Shown: one piece after another, positions 47,354 to 57,705 of the stretch
Layout of the letters: each line of letters begins with the position of its first letter
Numbering within the stretch: position 1 is the stretch's first letter
From: Catenaria anguillulae PL171
Lineage: Eukaryota > Blastocladiomycota > Blastocladiomycetes > Blastocladiales > Catenariaceae
Direction: 5' to 3'
DNA: 64,000 nt
Assembly: GCA_002102555.1 (NCBI GenBank)
Contig: MCFL01000035.1
Span: 62,001-126,000 of the forward strand
Position numbers and translations under genes: made by a program
Notes under the pieces: generated by a model
What the model saw: only the letters and a program-made list of their open reading frames with translations
Database searches by the model: none
What the model was told of the DNA's origin: nothing

Positions 47354-48035
47354 TCAAAAGCAGCCGGTGCCCATCAGCACAGTCTTGTTCTCGGCCTTGG
47401 GGAACACCTTGCATTCGTACGTATGCTCCACCACCGACACAACGTCGCAGCGACTGTGGTCGCCGTTGTTGTTATCGACTTGCACCGTGTACCCGGGAAT
47501 CGTGTACTGGCCAAGACTCACCATGACCTTGGAGGAGCCTCCGGCACCAGTGATATCCCACATGTGGGAAGAGTGGCCAGGGTAATCTGGGGTCGTCGGA
47601 ACAGACTGTGCACGCGGACATGCAGACGAAGCAGGAAAAAAAAAGAGAGTGGCAAGGTAAGAAGTCAACCGTGAGGAAACTTGAGGCACACAACCGGACA
47701 TGGGGCAGAAAACACACGCACCTTGAACTCGCAGCGGAAGGTCGGGGCAACACGGCCATCGCCCAGGGGCTTGTGCTCCATCTGGGCCACAATGTGGCCA
47801 GACTTGTGCGAAGCGGCCCAGCACGCCTTTTGGTCAAGATCCTTCCAGTTGGTGGCCGATCCGTACGCAGACGGGAGGTTGACAAAGCCGTCCGAGGGAC
47901 TTGGGCGAGATCGCGGTTCTCGAGGCCGAAATAGGTGGTCGCGCACCAATCAGGAAGAGGCGCGCGAGCACTCGGGGCAGGGGCGGCAACAGCGGCAGAG
48001 GCCACGAGAGCGACGACAAGGAGGTGGGCGAGCAT
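47354..48035 (-). CDS. Small secreted six-cysteine protein, copy 2
   Basis: Exon 1 (48035-47722) and exon 2 (47605-47354) flank a 116-nt intron at the same position as in copy 1. Exon 2 is a clean frame of 84 codons (SVPTTPDYPGHSSHMWDI through GTGCF), and it lacks the two-codon insertion seen in copy 1 (EHTYECK versus EHLHTYECK). Exon 1 has one C fewer than copy 1 in a short run (CCCTCGG versus CCCCTCGG, near 47895), so this copy is frame-broken just where copy 1 is intact, and the reverse holds in exon 2. The signal peptide and all six cysteines are conserved. Unknown family; presumably extracellular. It faces copy 1 across the block of housekeeping genes. Confidence 0.8.
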
Positions 48036-48155
48036 GTTGAAGCGTGTGAATGAGAGCGATTGGAGAATGGTTGCGAACAAAGGCAAAGGCAGGCAAGCGT
48101 GTATGTGTGTCTGTAGCTCTCAAGACGGCGGATTGTGGGAGGGTGTGCCTACCAT

Positions 48156-48161
48156 TTTATA
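48156..48161 (-). promoter_or_regulatory. TATA box of secreted-protein gene 2
   Basis: TATAAA (plus strand TTTATA) lies 126 bases before the ATG of copy 2, matching the position of the TATAAA in copy 1. Confidence 0.6.
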
Positions 48162-48728
48162 CCATGGACCGGCACCACATCTCACATCTGTGAGCGTGGA
48201 ACGACCGCTGCACGGTAGTGCGGATTGAAAGTGATGGCAGCGAGTGCGAGTGTGAGTGCACGAGTTTCGGAACCGGAATCCGGCTCACGCTGTGCGCCAA
48301 TTGTCCTCACCGAGACCAGGATTGCAAATATGCATACGGATACGAGATGAGAAAGTGACGTATGTATAGCAATGGTTACCGTTTGCCCTCGGGTTATATC
48401 TAGAGCATAACACAGCGGGCGGTGTCCCAAGAGATTCTGTCCAAACTGGTGAACCCATATTCTTTGTCAGTCTTTGTTATTGTGTACTATTGTGTGCTTC
48501 TGGCTACCTGACGCGGTGTGCATTACGTTCCGATATGATTCAAGACGCGTATTTATACAGGCTCATGCTGCAAACGGCCAAGAATCGAGATCAATGCATG
48601 AATATGTAGTGCGTACTATTTCCATGTGTGTGTACTCGATGCGATCTTGAGGCAACACGCCAGTGACTGATCGCGGTCTCGCGTTCATCCGACGTGTGAC
48701 GTCGTGTCTCATGTCTCACTTGCGGTGG

Positions 48729-51208
48729 CCAGTACCATGTCTGACACAATCGTTGTCGTCGCCATGGTCGCAAACAACCAGTGCACGTGAACAGTAGCGA
48801 TACACCATGTATGCCGTTGCTCGAACTCCTCCCTCACTGTCTGCAGCTGGATGTGTCTGAATGAACGTCATTCCACTCATCTGAACCATCCAGTCGCCCA
48901 ATTTCCTTTCTCCCATATTGTGATGAGGCGATCTGATTTGCAGAGGCATACCATACGTTGCAAAACTTGGACCTGACTCGTGGAGGCGTGCCTACCAGAG
49001 CTGTGAGACGACGAGCCTTCTGATTGTTCTCAATCCCATAACAAAAGTGGCAAAGTCGTGACGACACCTCATGCGGTATGCTCCGACTCTAGAGCTCGAA
49101 GAAAATAAAACCCTCACCTGATATGTAACTGAATCCACCTTGCTGGCATGAGGCGACGGCTGGTCAGTAAGGCTGCCGTCTGGCAACAGCAGGAAAGGTC
49201 ATTGTTTCAAATGTCTCACTTCCATTTTTGCAGTAGTCGACAGTCAAATGCCCTTGCGGGTGGACATGACATCGTTCCCATGGTCCTCACATGTTAACTT
49301 TGAGATTAGCAGGTTAACATTGACCCTGACGTTTGCCACTCTGAAAGTTGCAGTACAGAAATAAGTGGGGAGCAGTCCGAAGCTTCGACTGTACGGATGG
49401 CGCTCCTCCTGCTCTTTAGGTACAGATACTTAACAATACATGACTCTGCGCATGAGTTGACACTATTGCCCAATGTCATCCGGTTGCGCTTGAATCTGGC
49501 ACTGAAACGGCAACGTAGGCTGAGCACCAGGACCTGCTCTGGGTCGACCCATTGCGTTAGCGCAGGGTGCAACAGCATGCTTTCGATGGAACAGGTTTGG
49601 TATGATAGGAGGGCGCGAATGTGACCATGGTCGCGGTGATCACGATGGGGCCAGGCCTGGTGGGTGCCATGCGCTCAACGATCCCAGCAAGCAAGGACAC
49701 CACCATAAATATTGATCATGTCATCGCCAACGTCATTCAGCAGCAGAAAGTCTTGACCGGGTCGGTTTACAATGACCATGCCCGTGTCCCAGTCACGGTC
49801 AAATGGGCTTCCCACTGGGGGCATCGAGTCTCGTCGGATTCTGTGAAGCAACCAAACGCACCAGCGTCGCCGTACTTTGAAATGTATGCAAAAGTGGTGG
49901 GAATGATGTTGGAAACGCCACCAAACAGAGTTCCCGCGCTATAGGTACAGGCCATCCGTGCGCTTGTGTTTGTGCTTGCCGGACGTGATCACTTGCGCAA
50001 AGCGACTTGGTAACAATGCTGAGACTGCTGCGTCTGCTTTTCAAGCAAGCACGCCTTCGCTGATGGCGCACAAACTGCTGAGCGATTGGAGCATGGCCTC
50101 AATGTCGGCCCGAGTCGCACAAGTTGGCCCAGATTGGCGGCAGCGGGAACCGTTGGATCAACGACCAGCAAGAGAAGCAGGACAACAAAGCCGATTCCAA
50201 GGTACTTGATCCTGATGTGCAACGTGGTGCCGTCACCGTTGCCGCCGTCACTGTTGCCAGTGGGAATCCAAATGCCGCCATACGTGCGACCACGATGGTG
50301 CTTGGCGCTTTGCAAGTAAGACGTGGCATTGTTGCATTGTTGGGCAGCATGATGATCGCCAGGTAGAACGCCATCTTGAGGCCGGCGTCCAGCGTGTGGT
50401 CGAGGAATCGAGCGTTGGTCAACTGAGACATGGCTAGGGTTGCGTCGCCTCACAACTGCACCAACCAGCAAAACCTCCGTCGACGTGTCCTGGAGGCGAG
50501 TCGGATGAATCCTAGATCCAAATCGAGACCATGACAAGGCAGATGCGCAACCCTGGGTCCGCGATTTCACTTGGATCGACCCATGGCATGGCCAGCGACA
50601 TGCAGAAAGAAATCACACAATCAGCTGGACTGCCTTGACGGAAAAAGACCAGAGGAAACGCACAAGCTGGATACCAGCACCTTGCCATTCACGCCGGTGA
50701 TCGACTTGCTTCTTCTTGAGTTGGGTTGACATTGAGCCCCTTGATGAGGTCGAAGCGGCACGCCGGCGGCGGCAACTAAATCCCGAGTGGTCCTTGTCCC
50801 GCCGTGGTTGAGGAATACTTTGTCCATGGGCCGGTCAATCATAAACGGAGCCCAGAGTGGCATGGGAACAGCCAGCGATGGGGGCGGCCATGGCGAGGGG
50901 GACGCTGGCAGACGGCATAACCGGGCGAACGAGAAGGATTGCGTGGTGCGACGTGCCATCAAATCGGATCGCTAGTACAGCGACCCATCGTATGAAATTA
51001 GGCTATGTACATCGCAGAAGCTTGATCTTGATTTGTCAAATCGTTGTTGGAGACGATTGTGAGTCACTATTGGTACCCGTCAAGGAATGAAAGAAGTAAC
51101 GATATCACAAAAAAATGTATGTACAACACTTGCAAATACTTGGACACATGCATGACAGCCCTTAAACTTACCCTACTTACTCGATCTTGTCTTTCCCTTG
51201 CCCACCCT
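48729..51208. other. Unresolved 2.5 kb, possible decayed membrane-protein gene
   Basis: No family could be assigned. On the minus strand between about 50962 and 49767, frames of 60-190 codons overlap in a way that suggests a coding past: MAFYLAIIMLPNNATMPRL, the hydrophobic stretch YLGIGFVVLLLLLVVDP (a good transmembrane span), and TLFGGVSNIIPTTFAYISKY. They lie in different frames with stops between. This could be a broken transporter or receptor, or a chance GC-rich patch. The 48729-49600 part is AT-richer and shows nothing. Confidence 0.3.
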
Positions 51209-52841
51209 CTACCTGCACCTTTTTTCCACCCTAGCCAACCACATGGCCACCACGCCGAGCCCCACACTGCCCACCAAGTACGTGGCCTTGCTACCATACA
51301 CCCAATACCCAGCACACGCGACCATCGGCCCCATGGCCCTGCCCAACTGGCCCCACGACCGAAACATGCCCATGGCCTGCCCCTCATCCCCTTGGCCGCG
51401 CCCTCACCGGCCGCATCCACCCTGCTTGCCTGCAAACTGGCCAACGTGGTCAAACACGTGACCACGGTGGCACTCGTAAATGCCAACATGGTGGCTCCAA
51501 CCCACAACTGGGCACTGGCCCGCTGAGTGGTTGCCAGCAACGCAAACCCCAGCGCGCACGACGCAATGCCTTGCATGGCAACGCGATGCTCGCCTACCTT
51601 GTGTGCGCGCCGGCGCGTGTACCCGCCTTGCACGAGCGAGGCCACCAGGCCAATAAACCCGAGTAGCGTGCCTTGTTGACGGTTGGTGTAGGCAAATCGG
51701 TCGTAGGTGAAGAAGGTGAGCGTGAATTCTAGGCCAGAGAACAGAAACAGGTACGCGAAATGCAGCGCTGATAGTGTGCGCAGATGCGTGCGCGCTTGTT
51801 GTTTTGCCGACTGCGTAGGCGCTTGAATATGGACAGGGCTGGAGGCCGCAGAGGCAGAGGCAGCGGCTTGTTTTGCGCGGTGCACGTGAATGGTTTCGGG
51901 CAGGGCAACTTGCAGGTAGATGATTTCGGCGAAAATGAGCAGCGCGGCAAACAGGGCCGATGCAGAGTATGGGTTGAGGCCAGGGCGTCGAGCGACGACG
52001 AGTAGCTGGTGAGATCATGGGTTGCAAAGTAAGCACCAATGGCCGGGCCCAGGGTGAAGCCCATGGCGAATGCAATGCCGACGAGTGCCTATCATATTAT
52101 TTACAGGTAATTGAAAAATGAAGTGAGTCAATTTCATGGAAACCTTTTGAGAATTGCTTGAAAAAAAAAAGGTAAAGGACGTACGAGGCCACGCGAGCGG
52201 GTTTCTGCGGTTGTAATATCGGAAATCATGGCCACCGACAATTGGACATTGCCCTCACTCAACCCTCCCACGACTCGCGACAAGACAAACACCCAGAAAG
52301 GTTTTGCCACGACCCATAGGGCACAGCTGGCCAAATTGCCAACCATGCACACCATGAGGACGCGCTTGCGGCCCCACTTGTCGGACAGGGCGCCAATAAA
52401 GGGCGACACGGCAAACTGGAGCAGTGAAAAGAGCGAGCCAATGGCGCCGCCAAAAAGCACCACGTCGAGCCTGGGCCCCGTGGCGCCCACGAGGGCCTTG
52501 AAGGATTCGAGCTGGGCCAGCGTGAGGGAAAAGAGCGAGGTGGGGTCTGAGGCCTCATTTTTGCGGTAGAATTCGAGCAGGCGCGGAAACAGCGGCAAAA
52601 TGATGGTGAAGGAGAAGATGTCGACGAGCAAGGCGAAAAACACGGTGGCCATGATTTTGCGGCGCTGGGCATCGGTCAGGGAGACGGCGGGCGTGGTCGT
52701 CGTGGGCGTTGGAGAAGGGGAGGACGGCGACGACACGGTGCCCGGTGTGGCCGAGCCGAGCCGAGTGCGCGTTTCTTGATGGTTGATGGAGCAGAGGACG
52801 ATGACATATTGGCTGGCAGGATGGAGGTGGGTGCAGTGCAT
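51209..52841 (-). CDS. Major facilitator transporter, MFSD10/TETRAN-like
   Basis: The chain opens with a Thr/Ser/Pro-rich cytosolic segment, then RRKIMATVFFALLVDIFSFT and IILPLFPRLLEFY (TM1), VVLFGGAIGSLFSLLQF (TM2), the MFS loop signature GALSDKWGRKRVLM, VVGGLSEGNVQLS and GFTLGPAIGAYF. The C-terminal half has AYLFLFSGLEFTLTFFTYDR and GFIGLVASLVQGGYTRR, which align with the MFSD10 hallmark YLFLFSGLEYTLSF. In family members it is an organic-anion or drug efflux carrier. The final part reads MGMFRSWGQLGRAMGPMVAC in a frame one base off the printed one, ending at the stop 51209-51211, so an indel near 51400 is likely. An intron lies near 52100-52180, and a frame change near 51850-51980. An ATG at 52841 starts the open frame; a later start is possible. 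Confidence 0.88.
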
Positions 52842-53573
52842 TCAAGTCATTGCCATTGCGATAGTCTGCAGATGACTCGGGGGGAGACAGACACAAGAGA
52901 GAGGAGGAGAGGGAGCAGGCCGCCTTTTGTACTTGTATTAATAAATGAAAATGAATTGATGATGACACGAGCCACCAGTCCAACTTGGGTTGCCGAAAGC
53001 TGATCACGGCGGCCGCTGCCCACGGTGCAAGTCATGAAGCCCATGTTTGAGACTCAACAGTGTGCCCTATCAACGAAACATTCATCGTTCACGGACATGG
53101 ACATGTACAGACATGAAGATGTCATGCGCATGCATGCAATTGCCAGGCGGCCGTGGGCGTGTACACGACACGACTGTACCTAGACGACAGAGAGCCGATA
53201 TGTTTTCGTTTAGCAGGGATGTACTGGTGTTGCGGCCAAAAAAAAGTGCTACGATCGATGGGACGGGGTCCCTGTCCGCAGCACTGGCCGGTCCGGATCC
53301 ATGCATGAGTACACTAAATCTATGACCATCTCATGATCCACCTTGGGTGGGCAGTCGAGTCGAGTGTGATCGTGTGTGTGTCTGTGTGTCAGTGTCTCGG
53401 ATGGGTGGATCGGCGGCCCACCCTGAGGCAGTGCGACGTTGATTTTGAATCAGTTTTGATTCCGACGCCGCCCCCAATTGCAAATGCAAATGCAAATCAT
53501 GAGAATCATATTTATGTAGGATCAAGTATTGATGATAGCACCCACCACTTGCTGAAACACTACAAACATAAAA
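52842..53573. other. Divergent promoter region of MFSD10-like and SLY1
   Basis: Both genes point outward. GT-rich runs occur near 53370-53395, and CAAATG is repeated about four times near 53480-53500. No gene is seen. Confidence 0.45.
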
Positions 53574-55827
53574 ATGGCCTCATCCTCAACCATCTCCGCC
53601 TACAACACCAACACCAACACTGGCCCTCCCTGGGGCTCGGCCTCATCTCAGGCGCCCAAACCCAAGAAGACACCTACCCGACCTTCATGGGCACCCTGGG
53701 CGGACCCACCATCCGCGCTGCCACCCGCGCCGCCCTCACTCGCATGCTGGCCCTCGACGCCTCTGCCGACCGACGCTGCTGCATCCTCATCCTCATCCGC
53801 ACCCTCCACCGCGCCCATTGTCTGGAAGGTTCTCATCCTCGACCAAACTGCCCGCGACATTCTCTCGCCACTCTTGTCGGTGGCCGACCTGCGCGACGCC
53901 GGCGTCACAGTCCACATGTCGCTGCACTCGCCGCGCCAGCCCATCCCGGACGTGCCCGCCGTGTACTTTTGCGACCCAACACAAGCCGCCATTGTGCGCA
54001 TTGCCGAAGACATGGCCGCCAACCTCTACGACGCGTTCCATCTCAACTTCACATCACCTCTTCCACGCGCCTTGCTCGAGGACTTGGCCCAGCGGCTCGT
54101 GGCCACTGGATGTGCGCACCTCGTGGCCAAGGTCGTTGACCAGTACTTGCCGCTGCGCGTGCTCGACCAACATCTCGTGTCGCTGGCGCTTCCGCAAGCA
54201 CTCGTCACGTTGCACTCGCCCACCACGCCCGAGTCCGAACTCATGGCCTTGCTCGACACGTGCGCCACAGGCTTGCTGGGCGTGTGCATCACGTTGGGCG
54301 TGGTGCCTACATTCGGTTCTCGACGGCACCCGGCCCGCTGAAATGATTGCTCGCCGGCTCGAGTCCAAATTGCGTGACGTCATGCACGCCCAGCTTGGCC
54401 CAGGTAAAGTGCCCGTGATTGACCCGGAGGCCCGAGGCCCGTGGTGCTGATTCTTGACCGCACGTTGGATCTCGGCACACCCGTGGCACACTCGTGGTTG
54501 TATGCACCGCTGATTGTCGATGTGCTTGAGTGGAAGCTCAATCGCGTCACGTGCTTGGTGGACGAAGGGCCCGCCACACAAAAGGTCAAGAAGACGTTTG
54601 ATATTGATGTCGGCAAGGATTCGTTTTGGCGTGCAAGTGCCGGCATGCCGTTCCCGGAGGTGGCAGACATGGTGGATCGCGATTTGGCAAAGTACAAACG
54701 CGATGCACAAGAGGTGTTGAGTGCCACGGGCGCCAAATCGCTTGAGGAAATGGGTCAAATGTATGTTTGCGTTCCTCTCCGTACTTTACGAAAAAGTCTA
54801 GGCGCTCACTTTTTTTGCTCATTCACTCGACAATTGTAAATACATGAAGGGACGTTGGCCTGAATGCCAAGCACCTCAAATCCGCACTTACCCAGCTTCC
54901 CGCCCTTACTGCCCGCAAACGCACCCTCGACGCACACATGCACATTGCCACTGCGCTCTTGTCTGCGATTCAAGCACGCAAGCTCGACACGCTGTACGAA
55001 GTGGAACAAAAGCCAACCAAGCAGCGGTTCTCGACGCCCTTCGCGACCAAGTCACGAGCGCACGCGACGCAGCGCGCCTGGCCATTGTGTATATCAACCA
55101 CGTGATGCACCCGTCGGCCGCCGGGGCCACGGCGGGCCAAGTGCAGCAAATCACAGACGATGTGGACGAGGTGATTAAGCAAGTGGCAGCAAAGTATCCC
55201 GATGCACAATCGAGCTCGATGCCATCAAGTACGTCAAGTCACTAAGGGCACTCGGCTTATCGTCGACCTTGGCGGGTTCGGGACCCTCGTCGCTTGCGTC
55301 CGCAACAGGCGCATCTGCGGCCAGCGCAGCGGCATCGGCCGCGCAAGAACACTTGTTTGGGCGATTTGCCGGCCGGCTCACGGAAACGCTCGCGCAAGCC
55401 ACTCAATCGGGATCCTTGGGTGGTGCCGTCGAGTCACTTGTGGGCGGTGTCAAGTCGCTCGTGTTGTCTGGCCGCGGACCCTATGCGGCCAAGCGCGTCG
55501 AGGCGGTGCTGGATGGCGTGGAGGAGCAAGGGATGGCTACCATTGACGTGCGTGTTGCGCCATCGCGCGCGGGGCGCTGGGTCGCGGTCACCGGCGCCGG
55601 TGCGGTCGGGCACGCCTGGGTTGGGTGGCAGTGGTGGCGCAAGTGGGGCAGGGGCCGCTGGGTGTATTGTGTTTGTTGTCGGTGGCGGGAGCATGTTGGA
55701 GTATCGGCAGGTGTTGGACGTGGCAAAGAGTAGGAAGCGGCCGGTGGTGTATGTTGGAACAGAGATGGGCAGGCCAGAGGACGTGGTGGAGATGCTGGGT
55801 CAGTTGGGGAGGGCTGGGAGGAGCTAG
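53574..55827 (+). CDS. SLY1: Sec1/Munc18 protein Sly1 (SCFD1)
   Basis: After an Ala/Ser/Pro-rich leader, the SM fold starts with WKVLILDQTARDILSPLLSV, DLRDAGVTVHMSLHSPRQP and IPDVPAVYFCDPTQ, all close to SCFD1. Further on come LEDLAQRLVATG, VAKVVDQYLPLRVL, the domain-2 strand VLILDRTLDLGTPVAHSW, WLYAPLIVDVLEWKLNRV, then LDAHMHIATALLSAIQARKL and the C-terminal strand VVGGGSMLEYRQVLD. Sly1 binds the syntaxin Sed5 and drives ER-Golgi SNARE assembly. The frame changes near 54310, 54440, 55015 and 55640; an intron begins at the GTATGT after GQM (54762). The gene is unlikely to be dead, because all conserved blocks are present, so I suspect indel errors. Length near 700 residues fits the family. 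It lies 300 bases upstream of gamma-SNAP on the same strand. Confidence 0.92.
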
Positions 55828-56123
55828 ATGTTAAGGTCAGAAAGCCTTTTCGCTTGAGTGAGTGGTGATTATTAATACATCATTCCACTTGGTCCTGTCC
55901 TGTCGTCATTCAAGTATATCAAGGGCATTGCCTTGAGTCGTGATGAGTGGCTGTGGATTGTGCATTCGCTTTTGATGTGAGGCAGCCTCCCCTTATGCAA
56001 TCAAAAAATTATCGTCGAATCGCAACAAGTCAAACAAAAAGATCAGAATATTTACGATAACAAAATACTCGATGCAATACACATTCATTTTCATACGAAC
56101 CCTGAGCAATCTTGATCTGCACC

Positions 56124-57386
56124 ATGTCGCAACAACTCGCCGACGCCGAAAAGTACCTGGCGGCGGCCCGCAAACACGTCAACAAGCCCTCCTTACGCCT
56201 TCATTCCTGTGGAAGCCCGACCACGACTCTGCCGCCCAACAATTTGAGCTCGCCGCGGGATGCTTCAAGGCTGCCCAGCGGTACGACCTAGCCGTTGCCA
56301 CGCTGCTCGATGCCGCGCTCATGTGGGTCAAGGCCGGGTCGTACTTTATGGCCGCAAAGAACACAGAGTCTGCGGCGTCGATGGCCGCCACACAGCTCAA
56401 GGATCACCTGAGGAGCGCCCAGTTGTACAAGCAAGCAGCAGACTATTTTGTGTTGAATGCAACCCCCGATCGTGGTGCAGAGACGCTCGAGAAGGCCGCA
56501 AAAGCCGCAGAGGATGCGGGCGATTCGCGGCTGGCGCTCGATATGTTCAAGGAGGCCATCGAGTTGCACGAAGGTGAGGGCCGGCCCAGGTTTGCCGTGG
56601 ATGTCAATAAGCGGGCCGTGGCGTTTTGTCTGCGGGCCAACCTGTACGCCGTTCGTTCTTGGTGCATTGCTTACCAATTGTGGTACTCATAACCACCCGC
56701 CGACTTGTCAACAGACCTACCGAAGCCACTGCCTTGCTCACATCACAAATCCAACTTTACACTGCCCTCGCCAACGCCAACGGCACATCCAAATCAACCC
56801 TGTCGCTCATCCTGCACCTGCTCTCGCTCGGCGACACGCTTGCCGCCACGCAAGCATTCGAGCAAGGCATGGCACAAACCCAGCTTGCGCGCGACGAAGC
56901 CATGCTGACAAGTACCATTCTGGACGCCATTGACCAAGCCGACGCGGACGCGCTGGCAAAGGCCGTTAATTCGCAGCTCGTCACATTCCTTGAGCAGCCC
57001 ATTGTCCGGGCGGCCAGGAAGATCAACACGGAAATTTGCTCGCCCGTGCCAAAGGGACCCGCACCGGGGGCGGTCCCGATTCCCGGGTTTGCGCCAAGTG
57101 CTGCCGCACTGCCGCCGCCGGCTGCGGCACCTGTGGCGATTCCTGGGTTTGCACCGAGTCCTGTCGTGGCGGCGCCTGCGCCTGCGCCTGCTCCGATTCC
57201 TGGGTTTGCGCCTGCGCCGACTCCCTCGGCGGCCGCACCGACGGCCCAGCCGCCTGCACCAATTCCCGGATTGACGCCCGTTCCTTCGGGCGCGGCACCA
57301 ACGCCGATTCCTGGGTTTGGCACGCCTGCACCAGTCGTGTCTGGTGGCGCAGCAGAGGAAAGCGACGACGATGGTGGGATCTGCTA
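56124..57386 (+). CDS. Gamma-SNAP with an IPGF-repeat C-terminal insertion
   Basis: The start MSQQLADAEKYLAAARKHVN leads to TPR-like helices: FLWKPDHDSAAQQFELAAG, NATPDRGAETLEKAAKAAED and LALDMFKEAIELHEGEGR. A 71-nt intron (56644-56714) then joins LRANL to PTEATALLTSQIQLY. The match to animal gamma-SNAP covers FLKWKPDYDSAA-type and GTPDTAAMALERA-type blocks and the last residues (here EESDDDGGIC, there DEYSGGLC). Gamma-SNAP is an adaptor that links NSF to SNARE complexes. A 90-residue insertion before the conserved tail holds IPGFAP, IPGFAP, IPGFAP, IPGLTP and IPGFGTP separated by Ala/Pro linkers. One base seems off near 56190, early in exon 1. The frame is otherwise open to the stop. Confidence 0.88.
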
Positions 57387-57705
57387 AGGCTGACGCATGG
57401 TGGATGATGTTCATGCGTTGTGTACAACACAGCTTCAAGTAGCCATTGGTCAAGAAACGGAGAGATATACGAAGTCTTCTGCCTGTTGGGACAAAACTGT
57501 GCCCGTCCGTGCTTGACACAAAGCAAAAAGTATTCCATACTGCTGAATTTTTTTTTTTTCACATTGCATGGTGTTCATAAACGGCATGGGAATACAATCA
57601 ACAATATCAACAATAACCAACAAGGAAACAAAGGCAAAGGAGCGGCAGCTCATAACAAGCACATATGTACAACTCGGGTCTTATTCAATCAATCCTTCAA
57701 TGCTT
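57387..57705. other. Convergent intergenic region
   Basis: Three-prime regions of gamma-SNAP and the unknown minus-strand gene, with a T12 run near 57548. Nothing else seen. Confidence 0.4.

Larger units (their letters stand above)
47345..48728 (-). repeat. Right arm of the 1.38 kb inverted duplication
   Basis: Reverse complement of 36722-38099, separated from it by about 9.2 kb. The match begins directly past the stop codon of secreted copy 2 and ends 690 bases upstream of its ATG. The long, near-identical non-coding part implies a recent copy event or ongoing gene conversion. No target-site duplication, terminal repeat or transposase is visible at the edges. Confidence 0.93.

Noticed and set aside
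36722-48728. Whether the inverted arms are the ends of a large transposon
   Set aside because: The interior is ordinary housekeeping genes, the arms contain a host-type spliced gene, and there is no transposase or target-site duplication.
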